Notes: generated by a model from the letters alone, not told the origin. DNA of 64,000 bases from Paracentrotus lividus (GCA_940671915.1 CALNVZ010001883.1:24734-88733), one strand, 5' to 3'. Shown: positions 10,666-22,625, counted from the stretch's first letter. Made by a program: numbers and translations.

Positions 10666-11544
10666 CTTAGAAATGAGAATATTATTGCATAACGTTGAAC
10701 ATATCTGTCAATCATTTATTTCATTTACAAGGAAAAAATGGCCTAACAAAGTCTCAGACATGAGAATTAAATTACTTTGAACATATCTGTCCAATACCTT
10801 TTGTTGAAAAGGCAAAGAATATTGATTTAGTCCAAAAAAAGGGTGTCTTTAGTTTGTTTATCATTTGTTTTATTGTAATCAGAGCCTCAAGTTTGTTTTT
10901 GTTTTTCATTTTTTTTTTTTTTTATATTTTTTTTAAATTTAATAATTTATATCACTTTACTAGAAACGAAAAAAAGTAAAAAAATATGAAGATAGTGAAC
11001 ATTAGGTTCTTTTAATGCCAAAATTGTAAATAGGAGTAGTCTCGTCGATAAGCTCAAGCATCAGAACTTCATAACTTGGACAACCTAAACTTCAACAACC
11101 TTAAAAAAAAAAAAAAAAAAAATATAACTTTTGCCCCATATCATGAATATAACAAGTGGAAACTATAATATAAATGAGTCAAGCATTGTCATGCTTTATC
11201 ATAATTAGCTTATGTGGTTTAAATCTTGGATCTGTCAAGTGCATAGCTTTGATAAAGAAAAAAAAAATGTTACAATTTCATGTGTTACAATAGATTATTG
11301 CCCCGGACATCTGTTACAATTGCCCTTGGACACGGGCAATTGTAACACTCGACCTCTTGTTTTGAAACGGTAATGGCTTCAAAATGACTTGTTGTACTTA
11401 GCCCAAACCTATTCATATGTCAAGAGAAGATATGGATATTTCATTTTATTTAGTTTTAAGCAAGTATTTAGCTTTAATAAAGTTGATAGGTCAAATTTTG
11501 AAGAAAAAAAAAAACTGTTACAATTGTCCCCGGTCTCCCCTATA

Positions 11545-11648
11545 TACCCTTACAAAAATGTCTCAATGGTATAAATGGTATTTCAATGGTATACCAATGA
11601 AATATCATTGGATACCACTAAAATACCATTGGGGATTTTGTAAGGGTA
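11545..11648. repeat. 104-bp hairpin MITE, TACCCTTACAAAA ends
   Basis: Inverted ends TACCCTTACAAAA and TTTTGTAAGGGTA enclose several AATGGTAT-type words in both orientations. It lies directly beside the 9876-11540 element. Confidence 0.75.
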
Positions 11649-11661
11649 GGGCTATGATATA

Positions 11662-12207
11662 CAGTGCGACACAGAAAAAACAACTGATTTTAAAAGCATC
11701 TGTCACATTGAGATGTTTTGTGACTTTGATGTTTATTTCATCATAATTAATAAATTGTAACGGTCGACTGAGCACTTACGTTTAGAAAAATCGTAAAATT
11801 TGTCGGATAGTATATTCTACCAAATTTGAGCAAAAGCAACCCTTGCAATTAATTAGTTTTTTTAAATATTTTGTCCCTTGAATGAATGAATAGACCCAGG
11901 AGGACTGACCTAAAACAACGAATGAACTTGGAAGAAAGTGCCCAAGAAACGTTTTATTGACCGAGTATGAGGAAATGTCTCCGGAATAGTTTTCACAACC
12001 GTCTCCAAGTAGTTTCAAAACCGTCTCAAAGTAGGCCCAAATCCGTCTCATATATAGTTGCAAAGTAGTTTCTGCGAGGTGAGATACTTACTCTTTGTCA
12101 TGATAATCTAATAAAGAAATACATATCCCTAATAATTAAACACACAAGACATACAATCTTAATATGAGGGTGTCAAAGTTTGGTTTACTCTTTCTTGGGA
12201 CGCACTG
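11662..12207. mobile_element. Tc1/mariner-type MITE, CAGTGCG ends
   Basis: The left end CAGTGCGACACAGAAAA and the complement of the right end CAGTGCGTCCCAAGAAA are bordered by TA (11660-11661, 12208-12209). CAGTGCGTCCCA is a typical Tc1/mariner terminal word. At 546 bp it has no transposase. 11975-12090 inside it holds GTCTC-containing words also found in the 13.8-14.4 kb cluster. Confidence 0.65.
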
Positions 12208-12888
12208 TATACGAGACAAGAACTTACGAAGTATGCAGAATGCGATCAAACCCCGCCTTTATCATCTTGCATAAAGGATGTCAATGGCGCGCGGCAGTGG
12301 CTGTATTTTCAACGTTTATTGTTGCAATACGAATCCAATCCAAAGGCTACTTCACTGGGGATACCTAGTTCTTTTTTTTTTCATACCAAGGTTTCATTGT
12401 GTCAAATGCGTCAATGCGTATTACAGCTGTCACCTAAAACATTGCTGATATGAAAAGAAATAACCTACCGCCCAGCCTTTATGATTAGTCAAATCAAAGT
12501 ATGCTTCTTTTAGGTTTTAGCAAAGGGGGAAATGCATGTATACATTCCTATCAAAGCGCTCGCTTATTGGCTTATAACTGACTTACGTTCTCCGTTGAGA
12601 ACATTTACGTTTTACGTTTCAGGAGAACGTACATTTCCCCAAAATAGCGTTGCAGATTTTGACAACGGGGAGCTATCTCTTGTAGCTAGGGGAAACCCTC
12701 GTTTGTGCACACGAAAACTTGTAATTTAAACGCTTGCCAGCCGTTTCTAGCAAATACCAGTTTTACACACTCGTTTTCCTGTACTAACAGTATGCAGGAG
12801 TTTGGGGTTTGAGCTATTTTGAAAATAAAGCCTTTCATAATGCTAACGTTCTAGATTAGCTCCTCCGTAGTCCAGCGAAAGCACCCTA

Positions 12889-13820
12889 TTATTAGTTTGC
12901 AGGCACAAACCCATGTTGTTCGCTTACTAGGGTCTGAAGTTAAGAACTAGATACACCCGTGTACTATAGCTTCTCCCAACAAGGGTTTGTACAATCTTTG
13001 AGCAATAAGCGAGATTCTCGCTTATAGGAGGAGCTTATCATTCCAGTGAATAGTCATGGCAACCATGATTGACAGTCTGACCATGAGGCTCACTGAGAGA
13101 AAAAGGGTCATTATCTGACCTTTGGCTTGTTAGACCCTACTATTACATAATCCAAAGGAATTTGCACTTCTCTTGCTGTATACATGTGTATATGTACAAT
13201 GTAGGCATATAGTTGGCATATGGATATTTCTGTATATAGGCCTGTGTCTATATGGTTATGAAGTAGAAGATATTTTCAACTCCTAGAAATATGAGAAATT
13301 AAAGAACAGAAGTGGGAAGAAAAAGAAAATAAGGAAATATAATAAGATATAGAAGATAAAATGAAAAAAGGATTAAAACAAAGAAATAGGGCCTAGGGCC
13401 TGTGTAAGGTACGTTCCCAAAAGATAATGACCCATTCTAGAGCGGCGTGGCTCGTCTTCGCCGCACTCCGTGCATTCATCAACCGATCTGCTAATCCCTC
13501 GTCCAACCTTTGATTGGGGAACGCTTGCCGTCTTTTCATATCGTGAGAACGCTAAAGGACGCACTAATCAATTACGTAAAAATTTGTACTTCTTTTCTTT
13601 AGTTTCAATCTTCAAGGTTTCTGTAATAGCGTCCTCTACGTTAACAGGGCTATACTCATCTAGTAAATAGAAGTCATAATACTTTTTTAGACCACATCTG
13701 ACATTTTGCAGTAGCCTAGGTCTGTATGTTTTCTTTATGTTTTTGTTTGGTGGGGTTTTGCTGTACGATTTTATAATACTTTGAACTTTTTGGCAAATTT
13801 AATTAATGTAAGGAATACTC
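12889..13820. other. No gene recognised
   Basis: AT-rich sequence with a short hairpin (AAGCGAGATTCTCGCTTA, about 13007-13024). Frames near 13373-13670 have no recognisable motif. Confidence 0.3.
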
Positions 13821-14385
13821 GTTTCATGAGTCGCGGAAACTCAACATAGTTTACGCGACTCATGAAACGTCGCGGGGACTGAGGAGACGTCTCGGAGACG
13901 ATTCCGCGACAATGTTTGTTTAAAAATCCGTCTCAAAAATTCAGGAGACGTCTCGGAGACGTCTCTAATACTTTTTATCCCTCGCGGAGACGATTTTTCT
14001 ATTTTGTCGCGGAGACGTCTCCGCGAGGGTGCTATCTCACTTCGCAGACAGAATAGAAATTTTGTTTCCGCGACTGATAATTAGTTCTACAGACGTCTCG
14101 GAGAATTCTCCTGAATTTTGGAGACGTCTCCGCGAGGGTGCTATCTCACTTCGCGGACAGAATAGAAATTTTGTTTCCGCGACTGATAATTAGTATTAGA
14201 GGGACGTCTCCGCGACAATTTATGAAACAAAATCCGTCTCCGAAATTCAGGAGACGTCTCCGAGACGTCTCTTATACTATTTATCCGTCGCAGAGACGAA
14301 ATTTATATTTTGTCCCGGAGACGTCTCCGCGAAGTGAGATAGCACCCTAAGTAGTTTCAAAGTAGTTTCCGCGAAGTGAGATACC
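13821..14385. repeat. Palindrome cluster built on GAGACGTCTC
   Basis: The self-complementary word GGAGACGTCTCC or close variants occurs about ten times. A 48-bp hairpin lies at 13821-13868 (GTTTCATGAGTCGCG and its complement), and an approximately 75-84 bp block is directly repeated (14011-14095, 14120-14194). Edges contain TATCTCACTTCGCGGA and AAGTAGTTTC words, shared with 11975-12090 and 16345-16405. No protein is credible here. Confidence 0.8.
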
Positions 14386-14708
14386 ACCATTATCACCGTT
14401 TTAGTAATTCCCCAATCGCTTCTCTTTTTTCAATTAGACGACTACGCCGCTCTGAATTTATTGTGAGCACCCGAAATTCAAAAGAAACTTGTCATGTCTT
14501 TATCAATGCCGCCGAGTTAATCCCAAAATAGCGATCTAATGCCTTTGTCGGTGTCTTTTATAGAGAAAGTCCTTGTGTATTCAAAATATTACGCTTTATA
14601 ATGAGCAGGAAGTGGCTTTTGAATCTTTTGCCTGCACCTGCACCTTCACTGACCGTATAGAAGAGGGGATTTATGGAGGTGCTCTATAGCTTTGGTGTTT
14701 CCCTAAAT
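14386..14708. other. No gene recognised
   Basis: Mixed-composition sequence without a convincing frame or repeat relative. Confidence 0.3.
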
Positions 14709-14790
14709 TTAACCCTTTGAGTGCGACGGGCTTCCACAGAAGCCCAGCGAGTTCTTCACTCTGCTACGACGGGCTTCTACAGAAGCCGAG
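14709..14790 (+). mobile_element. TTAA terminus with duplicated hairpin, piggyBac-like
   Basis: TTAA at 14709-14712 precedes CCCTTTGAGTGCGACGGG. The hairpin word GGGCTTCYACAGAAGCC then occurs twice (14728-14744 and 14771-14787), 43 bp apart. The layout copies that at 4268-4345 with a different hairpin sequence. The opposite end was not found. Confidence 0.4.
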
Positions 14791-15104
14791 ATTTGTGGAG
14801 TATACTTTGATGAAGTTTTTCAGCTTTTTCGTAGTTTTTATGTACTAAAATCCCTGGCACCATTTCCTTTATGCATTTCTTTCGATTATAGATTGAAAAA
14901 AAGAAGACGCTGCGTGGAAAAAAAAACGAGAAAATAGGAAATCAATTCAACTTTACCCGAAGTTTTTCGTTGTAAATCGGAAGGGGGGAAAAATCCCAAC
15001 TCTTCTGTGACGGACATGTACCGCGCGCGTCCCGATCCTGATCACGTGATTTATTCTTCCGATCGATCCGGCGTGCATGCATGCATAACAACACACGCTA
15101 AACG
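14791..15104. other. No gene recognised
   Basis: Possible interior of the TTAA-ended element; no frame or second terminus was seen. Confidence 0.25.
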
Positions 15105-16075
15105 CTAGGTATCTCTCTCATTATCCAAAAGAAGAGAGAAGAAAGAAACGACAATAGAAATAAATGTTAAAATAGATAATGAGACTATGACGTCAGAGAG
15201 TAAAGATATAGAAGGGGTGGGGGAAAAGAAGGAGGTATTACTCCAGAAGACAAAAAAATATGATGTAAAATAGATAGTGAGCAATATGAATTCAAGAGAA
15301 AAAGATATAGGGGGGGGGAGGGAGAAAAGGAAGAGAAGACGAAATAGTAATATATGAAGTCGGAGAGAAAAAAATAGAGAGGCGGGGAGGGAGGTATCTA
15401 CTCTCATTATCCAAAGAAGAGAAGACGAAATAGTATTATGAATCAGAAGAAAAGATAGAAGGCAGGGGGGGGGGGGTATCTACTCTCATTATTCAAAAGA
15501 AGAGAAAAGGAAGAGAAGACGAAATAGTAATATGAAGTCAGAGAGAAAAAGATAGAGAAGCGGGGGGGGGGTATCTACTCTCATTATTCAAAGAAGAGAA
15601 GACGAAATAGTATTAGAAATCAGAAGAAAAGATAGAGAGCGGGGGGGGGTATCTACTCTCATTATTCAAAGAAGAGAAAAAGGAAGAGAAACGAAATAGT
15701 AATATGAAGTCAGAGAGAAAAAGATAGAGAGCGGGGGGGGGGGTATCTACTCTCATTATTCAAAGAAGAGAAAGGAAAGAAGAAGAAATAATAGTAACAT
15801 ATGAAGTCCGGAGAGAAAATATAGAGAGCGGGGGGGGTTATCTACTCCATTTTCCAAAGAAGAGAAAAGGAATAAGAAGACGAAATAGTAATAATATGAA
15901 GTCAGAGAGAAAGATAGAGAGCCTGGGGTATCTACTCTCATTTCCAAAAGAAGAGAAAAGGAAGACGAGGGGTTATATCTACCTCACTTATCCAAAAAGA
16001 AGAAGGATGAAGAAGACGAAATAGATAGTAAAATATGAAGTCGGAGAGAAAAGATATATATATGGGTGGGCAGAG
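15105..16075 (+). repeat. Purine-rich minisatellite, unit about 80-100 bp
   Basis: About nine irregular units. Each contains TATCTACTCTCATTATTCAA, AGAAGAGAAAAGGAAGAGAA, GACGAAATAGTAATATGAAG and a terminal run of 7-12 G. Unit borders are visible near 15391, 15478, 15570, 15650, 15746, 15838 and 15931. Length variation among units is largely in the G run. Confidence 0.85.
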
Positions 16076-16739
16076 AAGAGAGAGAAACATCTATATCATT
16101 AGAAGACGAAATAGATATAATGTAAAATAGATAGTGAAAATATGGATCAGAGAGAAAAAAAAGTAGAGGGAGGAATGATAGGGAGAGAAAAAATATAAGA
16201 GATTATGAACGAAGGGTGGATTTGTAATTCAGACACGAGGGTAAGAGAACGACAATGTCCCAGTGCTCTTTAGAACTTTTTTCCTCTCCGCACTCCAGCG
16301 TTCGCTCATCGTGATGTTATCATTTTTATCACGCCCCCGCGAAAAATATTTCAAAACCGTCTCAAAATAGTCCAAATCCGTCTCTCGAAGAGAGATATCA
16401 CCATAAATAGCGCATAGTTTACTCATTACAGAAAGGTGAAAAAAAAACTGAAACAAAACTTGAGGGGCTAAACATTTTTTTTACGATCCTCTCGTACAGA
16501 CACAGACTTCTGCTTAGCTGTAACATAAATAAAAAGATAGGATAATCTTACGATTGATTCATCGTAAGTCTTATAGGTTTAACGTGTATTAAGATACCAA
16601 TCGTAAAGGTCGATTAAGTATGCCCCTCTATGTTACAGGGCAGACGGACTGTGGGCAGATTATTGTCTTCAATAGGCCTGTCCTCATATGATTAAACAGA
16701 TCATTATAGAGTACATAAAAAGAATAACACACGCGTGTC
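16076..16739. other. Decayed minisatellite edge and unassigned sequence
   Basis: Purine-rich sequence continues to about 16210. 16345-16405 carries the AAACCGTCTCAAAATAG and GAGAGATATCACC words of the 13.8-14.4 kb cluster. The remainder shows no gene. Confidence 0.4.
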
Positions 16740-16874
16740 AATTTAAAAGCGAGATAAAAGTCTTGATGTAGCCCTGGGTATTGTCCTAGAGCCTGGCACG
16801 CTTCCAATTTAAAAGCGCGCAATTAAAGTCTTTGATGTAGCACCTGGGTATTGTCCTATAGCCTGGCACGCTCC
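16740..16874. repeat. Two-unit tandem duplication, 67-bp unit
   Basis: 16740-16805 and 16807-16874 share AATTTAAAAGCG, AAGTCTTTGATGTAGC, CTGGGTATTGTCCTA and AGCCTGGCACGCT with small indels. The indels could be biological or read error. Confidence 0.75.
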
Positions 16875-17875
16875 CCCGTCACAAACACACACATAGAACC
16901 ATTGATCTGTATTCAGTGCAAACACGCCAAACAATTTTATGGCGCAGTGTTCTGCCATTCAATGGCCGTAGAGATGGCCATAGATGGAGCTATACATGTT
17001 TCCCTTTTTTATCAGGGAACAAACAAAACGACGGAAGTCTTTTGAATTGGCCCGCGCTCCTTTTTCGAACAGAAAATCAAAAGCGCCGCGAAAAGGGAAC
17101 GCCGCACAAAGCGCCGTGACACGGCGTTCTCGCGCCACGCCGAGGGGGTTTTACATTTGGGAACGTACCTAAGTAACAATTGAAAGATGATTCTAGATGA
17201 AAGAATTGAATTAAGGAAATACATGTACATAAGAATTGACAGAAGAGATTTAGATGCCGAATTGAAATAAAAATACACTATTGATAAGAGATGAAAGGAA
17301 CATGCAGGGTCTATCCATAAAGATACATGGGGAATTATTGAAGAGAAGAGGGAAGATGAAGAAGGAGAAAACACAGAAGATAGAAGATATGACAGAAGAA
17401 GTAAAACAAATAATTGATAAGATATGTCAGAAATTATAGAAGAGGAGATTAAACAAAGAAATATTTAAGAAATGATAGAAGATAAAATGAAAGAAGAATT
17501 ATAAACTCAAAGAAATTATACATAACAATGTAAAGAAGAAAGGAGGAGAAATACAAAGAAATGATAATTGATAAAAGAGGAGATGAAAGGACAACAAACA
17601 TCGAAATAAATGAGGAATATTATGGAAGGGAAGAGGGAAGAAGAAGAAATCAAAGAAATAGATAAGAATGTAATAAAAGATTAAAGAAGAAAGTGAACAA
17701 ATAATAATAAAGGATATATATGAAATTAAAGATGATGAGGAGATGCGGAAAGAAGGATCGACAAAGACATTTACGAATTGATAGAAGAAAAATTGAAAAC
17801 AGAATTAAAACAAAGAAATACAAGAATTAGCCAGGAAAGCAAATGAATGAAGAATTAAAACAAAGAAATAATAAG

Positions 17876-17876
<1 letters not shown>
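16875..17876. other. No gene; purine-rich low-complexity tail
   Basis: 16875-17170 is mixed sequence with a CG-rich patch and no recognised motif. 17180-17876 is strongly purine-biased, with repeated AAGAAATGATAGAAGA-like words, resembling a decayed minisatellite. Confidence 0.4.

Positions 17877-17911
<35 letters not shown>
17877..17911. repeat. (AAT)n microsatellite
   Basis: About eleven AAT units directly abut the 5' edge of the LINE fragment. Confidence 0.9.
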
Positions 17912-19876
17912 TTGTACATAAGCAGCTTAACTCTTTGTTCAATATGTCGATTAGGATGGGACAAATCCCAAATGAATGGAAACAAGCAAGGGTGCACCCC
18001 TATCTATAAGGAGGTGACAAGGAGAGTACAAATAATTACAGGCCGATTCAGTGCTTCCAGTAGTCATGAAAGCCTTTGAGCGTGCTATACATGACCAACT
18101 GCACGATCATCTTGTCGGTAATGATCTCCTTGCTCCTCAGCAGTCAGGGTTCAGGAAGAAACACTCAACAAATACAGTATGATTGACTTTTCTGATTATG
18201 TACTCAAGCAGACGGATCGTGGTCGACTGACAGGAGTAGTTTTCCTTGATCTAAAGAAAGCCTTTGACTCAGTCGACCACGGTCTGTTGCTTCATAAGCT
18301 CTCAGCTTACGGATCTCTGGAGAAGAACTCAAGTGGTTCAAAGCTATTTGGTAAACCGCTCCCAGTGTACAGTCGTAAAGGGGTCAGGTCAGAAGTAGGT
18401 GTGATACAACCTGGTGTTCCGCAGGGCTCCATTTTAGGACCCTTGTTATTTACCTTATTTGTTAATGACCTTCCTGGCGTTGTAACGAAATGCAAGATTA
18501 TGTTATATGCTGATGATATGTTCTTCTTTACAGCGCTGAAAGTGCAGAAGAAATTTGCTCGGTATGAACTTCAGAATTGAATTGTCAACAACTGTTAGAC
18601 GAAACAAACTTACCTTAAATCTCACGAAAACACAGTATATGTCTTTGGAACACCATACAAACTGGCACAATGAACCGGACAACTATCGGTAGGAAAACCA
18701 CCAGCTCGAAAGAGTATATGCCTATAAATATCTTGGAGTTTGGTTAGACCCATCTATGACTTGGCAAAAACACATCGAACAGACAAGCAAAAAGATTGGT
18801 CAGAGATTAGCCTTACTACGACGCCTGAGGCCGTATCTTACCACTAACAGTGCCAAACTTTTGGCCAATGCACTGTTTTACCCTTTTTCGATTATTGCAG
18901 CCTCTGTATGGACAAATTGCTCCAATCAATCAAGGATATATCATAAAACAGCACAAACGAATGCAAGACTAGTTCTTAAAAACGACATCCCAGACTCCTA
19001 CAAGCTATGTTTCTCTCGAAATTAATGGACAACAATAGAAAGAGATGGGCTTTCCATAAATGCATATGATCACTCTGCCCTCACGGGAGGCTCCAAGATA
19101 GTATTAGGAATCTCTTTGTGAGAAGTGATACTCTCACAGGCATAACACTAGAACGCAGTAATTTTGGTTTATGTGTTCCTCTTGTAAGGTCTCGGGCAGG
19201 GAAAAGAGTTTTTCTCATGAAGGTGCATATATGGAACAGCTGCCAAACCATATTAAGAGTACGGCAACAAAAACAAGCTTTGCTCGTCAGTACTTGTCAT
19301 TAATTTGATGATCTTTTTATTGTAACTTTCTATCTTCCCTATTCTTTCCAAGTTAATTGACAAATTTTTCCAATATTTTTTGTATTAATTAAGCCTTTAC
19401 CAGTGGTTATCATTTTGTTACGGACTCTCTGTATTAAAGGTATGTAAGATGTTGATATGTATTTCCTCACATAATAATAATTTGTAACTTTTCAACCTTC
19501 ACACAATATTAAAGGTATCTATTTTAATAACCCAAATTTTCGTACAAACATACATTTTGATTCATAATCTGAATTTTGAAAATAACCACTGCGGTACTAT
19601 TTGCAATTGTAATTGAAACAACTTCTGCTATAACCTTGTAGATTAATTGAACTGATGTTTCTATGATATGATTATAATTTTAGATTTGTTTGTGACGTTA
19701 TCATTTTTTCCTCTTTGTTAATATTGATTGAAAGATGATTTGTTATGAATTATGTATGATTTGTTAAATTGTGTATTTTAATGCAGGCCTCTGTAAAACA
19801 GTGCTGCTGATCACTGATGAGGCCACCCTGGATAAATATTAGAATAAATAAATAAATAATAATAATAATAATAATG
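17912..19876 (+). pseudogene. L2/CR1-type LINE, 5'-truncated reverse transcriptase
   Basis: A non-LTR retrotransposon ORF2 relic. Fingers-region sequence lies at about 17925-18180 across two frames. 18179-18580 holds GVVFLDLKKAFDSVDHGLLL, GVPQGSILGPLLFTLFVNDL and the catalytic box YADD (18506-18517). 18756-19025 holds the thumb/linker (MTWQKHIEQTSKKIGQRLALL). The 3' end reads GTGCTGCTGATCACTGATGA and finishes in AATAAATAAATAAATAAT-type repeats (about 19842-19875), the usual L2/CR1 style of ending. Frameshifts and stops separate the blocks, no endonuclease is present, and the element is dead. Its sequence differs clearly from the other LINE at 38268-40460, so this is a second family. The AAT run at its 5' edge may reflect insertion beside another element's tail. 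Confidence 0.85.
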
Positions 19877-19906
19877 GATGATTAATTAAGAGAAGATGAA
19901 AATAGA

Positions 19907-19942
19907 CCCCCCCCCCCCCCCCCACCCCCCCCCCCCCCCCCC

Positions 19943-19973
<31 letters not shown>
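19907..19973. repeat. Poly-C then poly-A homopolymers
   Basis: 37 bases almost entirely C (one A) run straight into 30 A. Length is unreliable in any sequencing technology. Confidence 0.9.
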
Positions 19974-19975
<2 letters not shown>

Positions 19976-20047
19976 AAGAAATACATGACCCATCAAGAAA
20001 TTCTTGTTAAAACGATAAATAAACAGTTTCATTCATGCATGCAAATA

Positions 20048-21064
20048 CACTCACTTTAGCACTGGTATTGCAACATAGCTAAATACGTGCATTTTTTTCA
20101 TATTTACAAGTCTTGTATATATATATGTATTGTCATATTTCATTCATGGCTAGAGATATTACAAAAATTTTCTTATATTCTGAAAGAAGAGACTTGTCTC
20201 TTTTCATTCCTGAGATCAGTAAATACTCAGACAGAGGCACTTTTTTTTTTAGACAAAGGGGCGACAAACCGAACAAAGGCACATAAAATGCCATTTTAAG
20301 AGGTGGGGATTATCAGTGAATAAAATTATTAAGGAGAAGTCAAATTTCTCCGCAAACTGTTTACATATTTCCATTATTCTTGTGGCAAATTAAAAATAGT
20401 CATAAGGAACCATCACAAAGGCGAATGAAAGAAACATCACGCACAGAATAGAAAAATGCTATATGGAGGATGCGTGGCAAAATCAGAGGTCGTGAATATT
20501 TATCAAAATCCCAATAGAAGTGTGAAATTTTTTATTTCTATTGTAAACGACATTATTTTTGCTAAAAGAATTCAAAAGTAATTTGGGAATTCGGTGGAAT
20601 AAACTTGCACTAATTAATAAATCGTCTCTGCTGACTAAATTTTTCCTTGGCAACAATAGAAATAAATTTATCTTCTTCGGGTGTTCCTTCTTTTGTCTTT
20701 CATTGTAGTGCTACGTTTTTGGCCATTTTTAATTTGCCACAAGCATGATGGAAACATGTTAACAGATTTCGGAGAAATATGACTCCTTCTCAATAACTTT
20801 ATTCACTAATAATCCCCCACCTCTTAAAATCTCATTTCTAGGGGTCTTTGTTCATTTGTCGCCCCTTTGTTTGAAAAAGTGCCCTATCTGAGTATTTACT
20901 AATCACAGGAATGAAATGGGACAAGTCTCCTCTTTCAGAATATATTTTAAAAAAAAATCGCAAAATCTCTGGCCATGAATGAAACATGACAACATATAAA
21001 AGACTTCGAAATATGAAAAAATGCAGGCATTTAACTATGTTGCAATACCAGTGCTAAGTGAGTT
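20048..21064. mobile_element. TA-flanked foldback element, 1.0 kb
   Basis: Arms 20048-20405 and about 20720-21064 are inverted copies. They share CTCACTTTAGCACTGGTATT, TTCATTCATGGCTAGAGAT, GGCGACAAA and AATTTCTCCG. TA lies at 20046-20047 and 21065-21066. The 315-bp loop has no frame. The ORF at 20087-20299 is inside an arm and is not credible. Confidence 0.8.
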
Positions 21065-21066
21065 TA

Positions 21067-21843
21067 GATATATTTGTTATTTTCATTCATTTTTATTTCA
21101 TTTTCTCAGCATGCTTAGAGAATATTTTGAGCAGATAATGTAGATAATGTAATTAGTGAACAGTAAAATTTTTTTAATTACAATAATTATTGTTATAATA
21201 ACATTAAAAATGTAGTTTTTTTTTTACCAAGTGTGTTTATACCATCAAAATATTAAATAAGTCAACACATGCAACTTCAAAATCATATCACATTGTTAGA
21301 CAACAAATTAAGATGCTCCATGGCATGTCTATATTGTTTTTCAATGAAATAGACAATTTTGACTAGAAAAATACATCACTATAAATCACAAAGCTTACTT
21401 TTATTTGAATACGTCATTCGAGTAAATGGTGGTACAATAATTATGCCGTATTGTATGCAATCATTCTTTCTGAAAAAAAATTGTTTTGTGTTTAGCACTA
21501 TAATGCGTTATTAACATGACTAAGAAACTAAATCGGCTTGCACTTTGCACGAGCATGGTTTAATCAAGTTCACATTTGCATTTGCATTTGTTATGTGTTA
21601 AAGGCTTTTTATCATTTATTTTTTATTAATATTTTTAAAAACCTTCTCAGCAAGCCTGCCGCTATTTTCTGTACAGTACATCACATTTCTGTAAACGGTA
21701 TAAAATAATTGTTATGAGCTCATGATATAAAGTGATTGTTTTGTTACAACCTTAGTATGATACATGTATCTGGCCATGTGTTTTGAGAAAATAGAAATAT
21801 AAAAAAGTTTACAATGAATGATGAGCAATGATGGTCCCCTTGA
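21067..21843. other. AT-rich sequence, no gene seen
   Basis: No coding frame, RNA or recognised repeat. Confidence 0.35.
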
Positions 21844-21868
21844 NNNNNNNNNNNNNNNNNNNNNNNNN
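21844..21868. other. Assembly gap, 25 N
   Basis: Exactly 25 N, as at 8203-8227. The noisy copy of the 8.27-kb tandem duplication starts 80 bp further on. Confidence 0.95.
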
Positions 21869-22559
21869 GCCCCCCCCACTTGAACACAATTGCTCAGATG
21901 AGCGCGGGGGGGGGGGGGGGGTAGTATATTAGGGAATTGAAATATGAAAAATGATTGTACACAAATTTTAAATTGAACAAACTTTTCAAAATGGTCATAC
22001 ATGTATTCCAACTAGGGAAGATATCATTAAATGCCATTAAAAAAAAAAATCATGTATAGGATCGAATTTTCTTCCTACTTTTACTATCCTAATATAGCCT
22101 TACAATAATTTTGTGAATGATTAGTTACAGAAAAGCTTCACATAAAAGTTCTAACCTGACGTAGGCTTAAAATTAAATGAATGGTCATATTAAATGACTC
22201 ATGATCTGGCTTCTATACACTCTCCATGGGCGCCTCAGCTGTTGGATCCGCGATTCAAAGATCAAATTTCTGATGACAGGGTTCTGGGTCAAAAGGCTCA
22301 GAAATAGGTCTCATAGAAGAAAGCTTCGGCTTTCTTTTAACGGAATGAAGAAGTTAAAATTGAATTTTACACTTCATTAGAGTGGAGGGTGTATAGCCAT
22401 TATAACATGTACTGCATATAACAATAAGCCTACTTCTGTTTGTAACACTTTATCGATTGATAACCACAAATGTTACGTAACCACCAAATAACTTAGTTAT
22501 TGTAGAGTGATGTGAATATAATGAAAGCTGACAAACTGAAGCTTCTTGTTTGATTACGT

Positions 22560-22625
22560 TTTTTGTTTTTGTTTGTTTGTTTGTTTGTTTATTTTGGGGG
22601 ATGTTGCTTGTTTGTTTTCTTCTCT
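22560..22625 (+). repeat. (GTTT)n-rich simple sequence, unit 1
   Basis: Runs of TTTG/GTTT; the unit-2 counterpart is 30825-30955, which also carries a (GT)n tract. Low-complexity ORFs on either strand are artefacts of this tract. Confidence 0.8.

Larger units (their letters stand above)
9876..11540. mobile_element. TA-flanked element with GGGGAGACC ends and internal keyword hairpins
   Basis: Both ends read GGGGAGACCGGGGACAA inward, bordered by TA (9874-9875, 11541-11542). The word GGGGCAATTGTAACA or a one- or two-base variant occurs at 9887, 9903, 10218, 11334 and inverted at 10236, 11312 and 11516. The pair 10218-10250 is a near-perfect palindrome with a 3-base loop, and 11312-11347 is another inverted pair. 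No protein-coding capacity was seen. A LINE tail (10341-10505) and a G-rich repeat (10520-10665) are inserted inside. Confidence 0.8.
9677..12886. mobile_element. Outer TA-flanked element hosting three nested insertions
   Basis: The left end (AGGTGTTTTCGCAGGACTAC) and the complement of the right end (GGGTGCTTTCGCTGGACTAC) match over about 70 bp, both continuing into CTAGAACGTTAGCAT. TA lies at 9675-9676 and 12887-12888. Inside are elements at 9876-11540, 11545-11648 and 11662-12207. Without them the element would be about 0.9 kb. No ORF of note, so it is a non-autonomous element. Assignment to Tc1/mariner-like elements rests only on TA and ends. Confidence 0.6.
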
